From Symploca sp. SIO3C6 (GTDB lineage: Bacteria; Cyanobacteriota; Cyanobacteriia; Cyanobacteriales; Coleofasciculaceae): 64,000 bases of DNA. The DNA lies in contig JAAHHJ010000005.1 of the NCBI GenBank assembly GCA_010692425.1, positions 62,001 to 126,000 on the forward strand. The letters run 5' to 3'. Within the stretch, counting starts at the first letter, position 1; each line of letters begins with the position of its first letter. Positions 47,149 to 55,153 of this stretch are shown here, piece by piece. The notes below the pieces were generated by a model, which was not told the DNA's origin, searched no databases, and worked only from the letters and a program-made list of their open reading frames with translations. The position numbers were made by a program, and so were the translations under genes.

Positions 47149-47871
47149 ATGTGGGCAATTTTAAGCGGAATTGAAGGAAATATCGCAGCTTACGAAGCAG
47201 TATTGGCAGATATCAACCGCCAGCGCGTTAAGGCAGAAGAATTGTATATTTTGGGCGATATCGTAGCAGCTAACCTAGATAGCGAAAAAGTAATTAAACG
47301 AATTCAGAATCCTTTACCTGGAGAATTAGAACCCCAAGTATGCTTTGGCTGGTGGGAAGAACAATGCTTTGCTTTACACGGTGTGGGTTCCACAGCACAA
47401 CCCACAGAATTGATAGATCGCTTTGGTAAAAAAACCGCTAAACTACTTTGGGATTCTGTATCTCGTGAAACGGTACATTGGTTACGCAACTGTCATTTTG
47501 GCTTCTTTGAATTAGATTGTTTGTTAATTCACGGTAGCACTGTTAGTGTCAGTGATGAGTTAACCCCCGAAAAACCACCCTGGCAAATGCTAGACCGTTT
47601 GCAGAGAGTACAGGCAAATCATCTCTTTTGTGGTCGTTCAGGTCAAGTATTTGAATATCAACTACAAGGGGGTTCAGTAAATAGTTCTGTGGTGACTTTA
47701 GATCGCCAGCAACCTGTGCAAACTATTACTGCACCCAAAAGAAGAGTTGTTGGTGTAGGCAATGTAGGCAGGGAACCTGGAAAGGCTACTTATACTATTT
47801 ATAATCCATATAGTGATCGCCTAGAGTTTAAGACAGTTTACTATGGCAGCAAAAAAGGATTCGGTAATTAA
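47149..47871 (+). CDS. Degenerate metallophosphoesterase-like protein
   Basis: A 240-residue relative of the preceding gene. Motif 1 is SGIEGN (Asp and His both lost), motif 2 LGDIVAA keeps its Asp37, motif 3 is GWWEEQ, the HGS is kept (LIHGST), and the last motif is CGRSGQ instead of CGHTH. Metal binding and catalysis are therefore unlikely. It may be a regulatory partner that pairs with the upstream protein. ATG 47149 is used. The frame is intact over its whole length, so it is not a fresh pseudogene. Confidence 0.8.
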   Translation: MWAILSGIEGNIAAYEAVLADINRQRVKAEELYILGDIVAANLDSEKVIKRIQNPLPGELEPQVCFGWWEEQCFALHGVGSTAQPTELIDRFGKKTAKLLWDSVSRETVHWLRNCHFGFFELDCLLIHGSTVSVSDELTPEKPPWQMLDRLQRVQANHLFCGRSGQVFEYQLQGGSVNSSVVTLDRQQPVQTITAPKRRVVGVGNVGREPGKATYTIYNPYSDRLEFKTVYYGSKKGFGN

Positions 47872-47936
47872 AAAGCAAAGAGTATTTCTACTACTTTAAG
47901 GCGATCGCTCGACATTAATTAATTGAAAAGTCTGTC

Positions 47937-48506
47937 TTAGCTATGTTGAATTTTTCTTTTACTAATGCGTCGCCAAAATCCTTTAACTACTTTGAACTGA
48001 TCGATACCGTGTAAGATAATAAATGCTAAAAAAGTATAAGCTAGCCAAAAATGAATGTTTCGACCTAAGTCTACTAAGTCACTATTCTGGGGAAATAAAT
48101 CAGGTAAGGTTACACCAAAAAAGCGAACATTATTGTTTTTAAAAGAGTTAGAGAAAAAGAAGCCACTAATGGGAACAGCCCACATAAATATATAAAGAGA
48201 AGTATGCAGGGCTACTTTTTTCATCCATTGAGAACTATACTTGGGCAATCGCTTAGTATATTTTTTCCACCAGACTCGTAATAGGGTTAAAATTCGCCAG
48301 GTTAATAAAGCCATTGTTAACACTCCTACAGATTTATGGAAATCATAAAGAAGGTTTCGTCCGAAGACTTCTCTAGGCAAACGCGACATAAAAGCACCGC
48401 CCATAAAGAGGATGATGTAACAATTAAACATCCACCAATGGATAGACATTAAATTTTTGTAAGCAGAATTTTTTCTCAATTTGCTTGTTTGTGAAGCTTG
48501 AGCCAT
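47937..48506 (-). CDS. Cytochrome b561-like membrane protein
   Basis: A 189-residue membrane protein with four predicted helices. Histidines in the right places for b-type haems are in SIHWWMFN, YDFHKSVG, ALHTSLY, NIHFWLAY and ILHGIDQF. It resembles the prokaryotic cytochrome b561 group, which passes electrons between quinol and an outside acceptor. It has a basic C-terminus and no attached redox domain. It is transcribed towards the metallophosphoesterase genes from the other strand. A zinc link is not apparent. Confidence 0.8.
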   Translation of the reverse strand: MAQASQTSKLRKNSAYKNLMSIHWWMFNCYIILFMGGAFMSRLPREVFGRNLLYDFHKSVGVLTMALLTWRILTLLRVWWKKYTKRLPKYSSQWMKKVALHTSLYIFMWAVPISGFFFSNSFKNNNVRFFGVTLPDLFPQNSDLVDLGRNIHFWLAYTFLAFIILHGIDQFKVVKGFWRRISKRKIQHS

Positions 48507-48708
48507 GATCTTCCCTCAAGTTATTTTGCAGTGATACTATTTCACGTTGAATTTTGAGACTTAATATCAATTATAAAGTTTTTATAAAAACTTTGTAGTC
48601 ATTATTACTTGAGAAGTTCTTATGGCAGCGATAAGTTTATACGAAAATCAATTCTGATAGTAAAAAAATGGTCGTTTTTAAGTTTTTCAAGCGATCCCCT
48701 GACCATTT

Positions 48709-49228
48709 CTAAGTCTCGGTCAATCTGGGAATCAACTGGGCTAAATTACAAAGACGATGGCGGGAATCAAGTTGATCTTTAATAACACTCCATCCTGTTT
48801 GACAAGCACCACTAGAACCAGGCAAACAAAAGATATAAGTACCTTTAGCCACACCAGCCAAAGTCCGAGATTGAATAGTAGAGGTTTTAATTTCTTGATA
48901 GGAAATCATCCGAAATATTTCGCCAAAACCTTCGATTTTATTGTCCAATAGTGGCTTAATAGCTTCTGGAGTGCCATCTCGTCCTGTAACTCCCGTACCG
49001 CCAGTGGTTATAATTACTTGGACAGATTCATCTGCCACCCATCTGGATATTACGGCACGAATTTGGTAAATATTATCGGGAACAATGTTTTTTTTCTGCT
49101 AGGGAATGTCCTGTTGAGGTTAAGTTATCCACCAATATTTTGCCCGATTTATCATCAGCTTCGGTTCGCGTGTCGGAAACTGTCAGCACGGCAATTTTTA
49201 GAGGTAGTAAAGATTCATTTTGGTTCAT
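48709..49228 (-). CDS. moaB: MoaB molybdenum-cofactor protein, interrupted by a frameshift in an A8 run
   Basis: MoaB/MogA-family protein of molybdopterin synthesis. From ATG 49228 one frame reads [20 protein letters not shown] to SLAEKK. At an A8 run (T8 at 49088-49095 on the plus strand) it leaves frame, and the -1-corrected frame continues [20 protein letters not shown], then [20 protein letters not shown] to the stop at 48709. Removing one A gives a normal 172-residue protein. The shift could be a sequencing error, a recent mutation or transcriptional slippage. Confidence 0.8.
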
Positions 49229-49393
49229 ATTTAGATTAATGAACAGCGAGTAATTATAAGTAAAGCGATCACAAGTCAATTACTATTTTTATCAAAAATT
49301 AGGATGTTAGACTAAAAAATCTAGATACTAGCCTAAATAGCGATCGCTTTACTACTTATCAAATAATGTATTTCAATTTATTTTAGACAGTAA

Positions 49394-49999
49394 TTATCTT
49401 TCTACCAATAACCCGTTTTCACAAGTGTCTTGCTTTGCACCGACTGTCTCCAGTGTTTCAGGAGCTTCAGGCAAAGCAGAGGAGTGATGTTCGATAATCT
49501 CCCATTGATTGTTGTCGTCTTTATGATAAGTGAAGCTATAGCGTGCAGGTATTTCTTGGATTTGACCATCTTTATTATAGGTGAAAGTATAGTAGCCACT
49601 GTTAATGGCAAGATTTTCATCGTACATTCTTACGCAACCTTTATATGAACTAACGCTCAATTCAGGAAGCTTGGCAAAATATTCAAAATAATCGCGAATT
49701 TCTGCGGGGGTATCCCTTACTTGCTCGGAGACAGTACCCCACAAAAGTCCATCTTCGGCATATAGAGCTACTACCTCATCTACTACTTCTTCAGAACCAG
49801 AAGTAACCGTATCCAGCCAAGTATAAGTAGTTTCTGCTACCTCTTTTTCTGCTTTTTCCGTTTGAGCAAAACTAGATATAGGAGTAATAGCAACTAACAA
49901 GGCTGTGACAGAAACAAAATAAATTAATTTCTTTCTGTTCAAAATTAAATTAAAAAAATTCAAGCTGCCTGAGGTAACTGAATCTTTTGATAAGGACAT
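49394..49999 (-). CDS. Iota-class carbonic anhydrase (SgcJ/EcaC, CaMKII-AD fold), exported
   Basis: A 201-residue protein with a signal peptide (hydrophobic about 28-43, FAQ site) and one CaMKII-association/SnoaL-like domain. The C-terminal HHSSALPE motif (HHSS at 171-174), with GYYTFTYN and ARYSFTYHKD before it, matches iota-class carbonic anhydrases, some of which act without any metal. It should hydrate carbon dioxide outside the inner membrane. It lies 133 bases downstream of thrS on the same strand, behind a Zur-like box, so a zinc-free carbonic anhydrase made in zinc starvation is a strong inference. Otherwise it would be an uncharacterised SgcJ/EcaC protein. Confidence 0.7.
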   Translation of the reverse strand: MSLSKDSVTSGSLNFFNLILNRKKLIYFVSVTALLVAITPISSFAQTEKAEKEVAETTYTWLDTVTSGSEEVVDEVVALYAEDGLLWGTVSEQVRDTPAEIRDYFEYFAKLPELSVSSYKGCVRMYDENLAINSGYYTFTYNKDGQIQEIPARYSFTYHKDDNNQWEIIEHHSSALPEAPETLETVGAKQDTCENGLLVER

Positions 50000-50132
50000 A
50001 TTTTTTACCTAAATCTAACCAAAAACAACAATATCATTTTTTTGCAACAAACGGATTATTATTGCAAATTCAGAAATGAAAATCTAATAAATTCCCGATG
50101 AAGGCGATAAAATATCTCGCTTTGGACACCCT

Positions 50133-52007
50133 CTAAATCTTAGTTTTATTAGCTATAACCTCTTCCAAACTCTCTTTCAACTCTGTTATATTCATCGTCC
50201 CAATATCTCCTTGTTGGCGAGTACGAATACTCAAAGTCTGGGTTTCAACTTCCCGCTTACCAACTACTGCTACTACGGGAATCTTTTCTAACTCGGCATT
50301 ACGTATTTGTTTGCCCAAACGTTCCTCTGTACAGTCTATTTCTACCCGATAACCAGCTTGTTTGAGCGTCGCAGCAACAGCTTCTCCATATTCTCTTTGT
50401 GCTTCACTCACGGGTAGCAAGCGTACCTGTATCGGTGCTAGCCACAAGGGAAAATCTCCTGCATAGTTTTCGATTAAAATTCCGTAAAAACGCTCTAAAG
50501 AGCCAAAAATTGCCCGATGAACCATAATCGGACGTTGACGAAAACCATCGGCTGCGACATATTCCATGTCAAAGCGTTCTGGTAAGTTAAAATCTACCTG
50601 GATAGTGGAACATTGCCAAGTACGTCCAATGGCATCCTTAATTTTGATATCGATCTTTGGACCATAGAAAGCACCACCACCCTTATCTTCGATGTAATCC
50701 CAACCTTTGGTATTTAAAGCTTCTACTAAAGCCTGAGTTGCCAACTCCCAACCTTCATCCGTACCGACTGACTTATCTGGGCGAGTAGAAAGATTGACCT
50801 CGTAGTCTTTAAAACCAAAATCAGAAAGAATCTTTTCCGTTAAATTCAGTACACCGAGAATTTCCCCTGCAATTTGGGTGGGCAAACAGAAAATATGAGC
50901 ATCATCTTGAGTAAAACCCCGCACCCGCATCAAACCATGTAGAGCGCCAGAACGTTCGTAGCGATATACTGTACCTAATTCCGCCCAACGCAAAGGTAAT
51001 TCTCGATAGGAATGGAGGTCATTTTTATAAGTTAAGACGTGAAAGGGACAGTTCATCGGCTTGATTTGATAAGCCTGTTGCTCGATATCCATCGAATCGA
51101 ACATATTTTCGCGATAAAAGTCAAAATGACCCGATGTTTTCCACAATTCTAAGTTGGCAACGTGGGGAGTATAGAGGAGTTCGTAACCTGCTTCTATATG
51201 TGCCTTACGCCAATAATCTTCGATGATGTAGCGCATAGTTGCACCGCGAGGATGCCAGAATACTAAACCACCACCTGCATCTTCTTGAATGCTAAACAGT
51301 TTTAACTCTTTCCCCAGTTTGCGATGATCTCTACGCTTGGCTTCTTCCTGTTGTTGTAAATAAGCTTCTAACTGTTCGGGAGTTTCCCAAGCTGTACCAT
51401 AGATGCGTTGTAGTTGGGCTTTAGTTTCATCTCCCCGCCAATATGCCCCAGCTACGCTTTCTAAGGCAAAAGCATTAGGGTTAATCTCTCCTGTATAGTT
51501 AACATGAGGTCCGGCACACAAATCCCACCAAGATACAGTAGCAGGAATTTTCATTGGTTTAATCAAAGAAGGTTCTGGTAAAGCAGCTTTTAGTTTTTCT
51601 CCTACATCGGACAATCTACCGCCGTCGGGACTCCCAATGTAGTAACGGGTAATGGTTTCTCCTTCGGGAATGCTATCTAAAATTTCTAGTTTGTAAGGTT
51701 CGCCTAGCTGTTCGATTTCCGCTTTAATTTCTTCCCTAGTTACCTCTTCTCGAATAATCGGCAAGTTATCCTTAATAATAGAGCGTATTTGCTTGGTTAT
51801 TTTGCTTAAGTCTTCAGGAGTAAAAGGTTGCGCGCGATCGAAATCGTAATAAAAACCCGTATCTGTAGTCGGTCCAATGGTAACTTTTGTCTCTGGAAAT
51901 AACATTTGTACTGCCATCGCCATGATATGGGCGCAAGTATGGCGAATACGCTCTAATCTTTCTGGATTGGCAATTTGTGAGGGAGACTGGGTTAACTGAC
52001 TGACCAT
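50133..52007 (-). CDS. thrS: Threonyl-tRNA synthetase, Zur-linked copy
   Basis: Charges tRNA-Thr with threonine. The 624-residue protein lacks the N-terminal TGS domain. It keeps the editing domain with HTCAH (HxxxH) and CAGPH, then the class II core. The three zinc ligands are all present (MNCPFH, QDDAHIFC, IMVHRAIFG), followed by the anticodon-binding domain. Paralogous ThrRS genes belong to zinc-starvation regulons in some cyanobacteria. Because the zinc site is intact, this copy would help by abundance or affinity, not by zinc independence. Whether it is the only thrS in the genome cannot be seen here. A Zur-like box lies 15 bases upstream. Confidence 0.95.
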   Translation of the reverse strand: MVSQLTQSPSQIANPERLERIRHTCAHIMAMAVQMLFPETKVTIGPTTDTGFYYDFDRAQPFTPEDLSKITKQIRSIIKDNLPIIREEVTREEIKAEIEQLGEPYKLEILDSIPEGETITRYYIGSPDGGRLSDVGEKLKAALPEPSLIKPMKIPATVSWWDLCAGPHVNYTGEINPNAFALESVAGAYWRGDETKAQLQRIYGTAWETPEQLEAYLQQQEEAKRRDHRKLGKELKLFSIQEDAGGGLVFWHPRGATMRYIIEDYWRKAHIEAGYELLYTPHVANLELWKTSGHFDFYRENMFDSMDIEQQAYQIKPMNCPFHVLTYKNDLHSYRELPLRWAELGTVYRYERSGALHGLMRVRGFTQDDAHIFCLPTQIAGEILGVLNLTEKILSDFGFKDYEVNLSTRPDKSVGTDEGWELATQALVEALNTKGWDYIEDKGGGAFYGPKIDIKIKDAIGRTWQCSTIQVDFNLPERFDMEYVAADGFRQRPIMVHRAIFGSLERFYGILIENYAGDFPLWLAPIQVRLLPVSEAQREYGEAVAATLKQAGYRVEIDCTEERLGKQIRNAELEKIPVVAVVGKREVETQTLSIRTRQQGDIGTMNITELKESLEEVIANKTKI

Positions 52008-52021
52008 TGATGAATTATTCT

Positions 52022-52041
52022 AATGATAATCGTTATTATGA
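52022..52041. promoter_or_regulatory. Zur box in the thrS-hisI divergent spacer
   Basis: ATGATAA (52023-52029) and TTATTAT (52033-52039) are near-perfect inverted half-sites. They lie in the 77-base spacer between thrS and the divergent hisI, close to both starts. Confidence 0.7.
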
Positions 52042-52084
52042 TAGCGTAAATAAATTGTGTAAGCAGTTTTATAAGAGTTGAAAG

Positions 52085-52570
52085 ATGAATCCCCTATTTA
52101 CCGCCCGCACTTCCGTAGAACAGGTTGAGGAAGGCTTGTTACTTGCTCCCAAATTCGATGCTAATGGTTTGATTCCAGTAGTTACCACCGATATCAACAC
52201 AGGTGAAGTGCTAATGCACGCTTATATGAACGAAGAGGCGCTAGTTAAAACCATTGAAACGGGAGAAGCTCATTATTACAGTCGTAGTCGTCAGCAGCTA
52301 TGGCATAAAGGTCAATCTAGTGGATTGGTGCAAAAAGTACAGCAGTTAGCTATTGATGACGACCAAGATTGTCTTTGGATGCAGGTCAAAGTAGCTGGTT
52401 CGGGAGCAAGTTGTCACGTGGGTTATCGTTCTTGTTTTTATCGTCGTATTCCCACAGGGAAAAGTGCTATTGATTCCCAGCAACCAATTCAGTTAGTGTT
52501 TACTGAAACGGAAAAAACCTTTGACCCTCAAGCAGTTTATGGTGATGCGCCAAACCCAACACAATTATAA
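52085..52570 (+). CDS. hisI: Phosphoribosyl-AMP cyclohydrolase paralogue with altered zinc site
   Basis: HisI opens the purine ring of phosphoribosyl-AMP in histidine synthesis. The 161-residue protein has the family's [14 protein letters not shown]. In the metal region it reads IDDDQDC where the zinc enzyme has DCDxD: the first zinc cysteine is Asp92. The other two, Cys110 (SCHVG) and Cys117 (SCFYR), are kept, as are the magnesium aspartates 91, 93 and 95. It is a single domain without HisE. HisI copies without the full zinc site have been proposed as zinc-sparing substitutes. It is divergent from thrS across a Zur-like box. Confidence 0.85.
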   Translation: MNPLFTARTSVEQVEEGLLLAPKFDANGLIPVVTTDINTGEVLMHAYMNEEALVKTIETGEAHYYSRSRQQLWHKGQSSGLVQKVQQLAIDDDQDCLWMQVKVAGSGASCHVGYRSCFYRRIPTGKSAIDSQQPIQLVFTETEKTFDPQAVYGDAPNPTQL

Positions 52571-52820
52571 ATTTTGTAAGTCGCTTTAATTCAGGCAATT
52601 GATTACAAAGACGACGCAAACAATTAATTGATGCAATACAATCACAGCCGAATATTTCCACAGCAGTATCACTTTCTTGATCCGTAACGTTTAATAAAGC
52701 ATCTTCTGGGCGAGCTACTGGATCTATTTCTGGGATATTTTTCCGAACATTCTGTAACCGTTGATCTTCAGCCCCAAAGTGTCGAGCTAACTTGGGATGA
52801 CGGACACAGGCTTTGAGCGA
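52545..52820 (-). pseudogene. Unrecognised coding fragment joined to TnpB remnant
   Basis: The minus-strand frame that carries the TnpB piece continues through SLKACVRHPKLARHFGAED and ESDTAVEIFGCDCIASINCL to beyond 52570, where it overlaps the hisI end. It looks like real protein sequence but not like TnpB. It may be part of another gene joined by deletion. I do not recognise it. Confidence 0.35.
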
Positions 52821-53148
52821 TTCTTTTGACATAGAAATACAACAATACCATCCATCAGCTTGGCGAACTACAGTACAGGTTTTTAAGGTAAAACTATCAG
52901 GTATTGAACGATGCCCAATAACTGGAATACTGCCAATTTTTGAAAGTCTTAGAACTCTATTTTTCAGAAAAGCTCCTGCCTTGGGGCAATTAGTTTTTGG
53001 GAAAGTGAAAGAGCGCAGCTCACCAGATTTCTTAAACTTAGGGCGTCCTCCACACTTGCCAGTTTTATCGGGTTTTATCCACCCAATTGAGCATGATTGC
53101 TTCAAGGTCAGCGTTTGGCTTGAGCTTGTACTGGTAAGTGAGCATCAT
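52820..53148 (-). pseudogene. TnpB (IS200/IS605 OrfB) remnant
   Basis: From ATG 53148 the minus strand reads MMLTYQYKLKPNADLEAIML, the normal TnpB start. It then jumps in another frame to GRPKFKKSGELRSFTFPKT and SFTLKTCTVVRQADGWYCCI, the middle of TnpB. The RuvC catalytic part and the zinc ribbon are missing. It is an inactive fragment of an IS200/IS605-group nuclease gene at the right side of the zinc island. Confidence 0.75.
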
Positions 53149-53381
53149 AATCTTTAGTATACCGCCAGATCCTGCCCGCGATTCCCCTACGACAAACCCT
53201 ACGGGTTATGGTAGCACCTGCCCTCGCACCAAATCTCGATGGAGCATGTTCTACACCTGGCGTCCTAACCGCCTTGGCGGTTGCTATAACCCTCTTTTGT
53301 CATTCTGGGAAAACTTTTGTCGTCGCGATCGCTCAAATGTCTTTTTCCATAAGCGTTTTAGCGATTAATTCTAATGATTTA
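53149..53381. other. Spacer between TnpB remnant and inverted repeat
   Basis: About 230 bases, probably the end region of the decayed TnpB element (TGGCGTCCTAACCGCCTTGG near 53261-53280 can form a small hairpin). No intact gene is seen. Confidence 0.4.
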
Positions 53382-53645
53382 ACCCACATTGCGCACCCTC
53401 AACTGTCACATGGACTGAGGGAGTTCAAGGCGAGCGCTAAATCGAGGCAGTTGCTGAGTAAAAATACTTAGGTAAATTTAAAGTTTTTCTCTGCCCATTC
53501 CTCGACTTTCATTAAACTAAGTCGAGGAATGGGCAGAGAAAAACTTTAAATTTACCTAAGTATTTTTACTCAGCAACTGCCTCGATTTAGCGCTCGCCTT
53601 GAACTCCCTCAGTCCATGTGACAGTTGAGGGTGCGGAATGTGGGT
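53382..53645. repeat. Near-perfect 127-bp inverted repeat
   Basis: The left arm 53382-53508 is repeated inverted at 53519-53645 with one mismatch, separated by 10 bases (TCATTAAACT). Outer ends are ACCCACATT/AATGTGGGT. A related GTGCGGAATGTGGGTTAGCAA lies at 53733-53753. The arms carry no convincing gene. It may be two element ends placed head to head. Confidence 0.9.
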
Positions 53646-53988
53646 ACAAAAACTCAACGCTAAGTATAAGGCATTGAGATTTTTCTATGACTGGGTAAAT
53701 ATGACCGCGCGTTTCACGCATACTACAAATTGAAGTGCGGAATGTGGGTTAGCAATCAAACAGTTAAACGCTATATTGAGAATCAAAAAAACTGACTGCG
53801 AATTAATTCGCCGTGTCGGATAACATCGCCGATTTAAAAATGCGGGGCTTCCATCCTCCCGTACCCCTCTTGTGATTATAGTACTCATCACTTTGTGCTA
53901 CAAAAAACTTAAACAAACCTGCACATTGCAGTAAATGGGAGTTTTTACGTTATCTATTAGTTCCTCTTGGACTATTTATGAAAGCAGT
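53646..53988. other. Spacer after the inverted repeat
   Basis: About 340 bases holding a further partial copy of the repeat end (53733-53753) and GGGGCTTCCATCCTCCCGTA-like sequence near 53845, which resembles an IS605-type end. No gene was recognised. Confidence 0.35.
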
Positions 53989-54870
53989 CTAATTTTTACC
54001 AGCAACTAAAGACCACCCCAAACGGGTTGGTTGTTCATATACCCTTTTAAGAGTATTAATATCCCTAACAGAAATCTGGGGCGGATTGCCTACTTGAGAA
54101 AAATAAAGTGCGTCTGTTTCTATAGGAGAGTGACCCCAAATACCTAAAGCGTGACCGATTTCGTGACGGGCAGTTGCCAGGGTGTACTCAGCTGTTTGGT
54201 CTGGAGTGAGTTCAATCGTAAATCTATGTGATATAATACTGCCTTGGGGTGTACCTACCCCTCGACGTAAGTAGAACTCATAGCGAGTTTCAGCAGAACG
54301 AGCGCGAGGTAGATTAATTTCTCCAGTTTCAGGATTGATTGAGGCTTGGAAAGGAGGGTGCGATCGCAGTATGGAAATATCAGCTCCAGACCTTTCCCTA
54401 ACTAACTCCAAGGGTAAATAAGCACTCCATTCCTCTACTGCTTTAGTAACCGCATCAACCCACTCTTGGAAACGTCTCAGACTGCTAGGGGAGAGAATTG
54501 CCTCGTTTGGTCGTTCCCAATAAATTTTCACAGGAAACTCCGACCAAATTAGATAACCCAGTGGGGTTGTTTCTACTTCTGAGAAATAATCACCACTAAC
54601 ACTCAAATCTTGCCACTGTGCTAGTGTTTCCGGTAAAGGATGAGTTTTAGGTACTGGTAAAGAAGACTCTGATAAATCAGTCTTTGTCAAGAGGGATTCT
54701 TTAACAATGATATTGCGCCAGTAAGGTAATCCAACTTGAGCTTTTAGGGGCTGTAAATGAACAAAAATTGCAATCTGGCTGGTAGCAATCGCCATTCCCA
54801 GCCAGATCAGAAGTTGCTTTAGCTTACCTTGAGCAATTGTTCTGATCAAATTAAGTAGAATCCGAAACAA
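53989..54870 (-). CDS. Matrixin-like (M10-type) zinc metalloprotease, exported
   Basis: A 293-residue protein. An N-terminal hydrophobic segment (about 20-38) suggests export or membrane anchoring. The zinc-protease motif HExxHxxGxxH is HEIGHALGIWGH near residue 235, followed by a turn region with TDALYFSQVG where the Met-turn would be. This is the M10/matrixin type, found in cyanobacteria as small secreted peptidases. The region before it (FPVKIYWERPNEA and ISILRSHPPF) fits the catalytic domain. It lies 20 bases downstream of secG on the same strand. Its substrate is unknown. Confidence 0.85.
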   Translation of the reverse strand: MFRILLNLIRTIAQGKLKQLLIWLGMAIATSQIAIFVHLQPLKAQVGLPYWRNIIVKESLLTKTDLSESSLPVPKTHPLPETLAQWQDLSVSGDYFSEVETTPLGYLIWSEFPVKIYWERPNEAILSPSSLRRFQEWVDAVTKAVEEWSAYLPLELVRERSGADISILRSHPPFQASINPETGEINLPRARSAETRYEFYLRRGVGTPQGSIISHRFTIELTPDQTAEYTLATARHEIGHALGIWGHSPIETDALYFSQVGNPPQISVRDINTLKRVYEQPTRLGWSLVAGKN

Positions 54871-54891
54871 CAGATTCTAACTCTACTGCAT

Positions 54892-55122
54892 CTAAGTTAA
54901 CCAACCAGCACTCAAGACAATAGTTAAGCCGATAAATAAAATTGCCAGAGTCCAAGTAACTCTGTTAAGTGCAGTTTCTGCACTTTTAGCACTTGTGAAC
55001 AGCTGGGCTTGCCCACCGATACCCCCAATACCATCACCCTTGGGACTGTGCAACAATACCAAAATGACTAGACCGAGTGCAGATAATGCCCAGATAATTT
55101 GTATGACTTGATCAATCGTCAT
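54892..55122 (-). CDS. secG: Protein-export membrane subunit SecG
   Basis: Small subunit of the SecYEG translocon. The 76-residue protein has two hydrophobic helices (about 5-24 and 53-72) separated by the conserved loop LLHSPKGDGIGGIGG-like sequence followed by FTSAKSAE. The length is normal for cyanobacteria. It follows gpmI by 31 bases on the same strand, a pairing common in cyanobacteria, and is probably co-transcribed with it and perhaps with the protease downstream. Confidence 0.95.
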   Translation of the reverse strand: MTIDQVIQIIWALSALGLVILVLLHSPKGDGIGGIGGQAQLFTSAKSAETALNRVTWTLAILFIGLTIVLSAGWLT

Positions 55123-55153
55123 TGTTATAACTTCTACATAAAATTGAGAGTCG

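Noticed and set aside
50133-52007. Idea that this ThrRS is zinc-independent
   Set aside because: All three zinc ligands (Cys and two His) are present, so only abundance or affinity could help in low zinc.
53208-53471. 87-codon plus-strand frame across the left arm of the inverted repeat
   Set aside because: It only translates the repeat arm and has no family-like sequence or ribosome-binding site.
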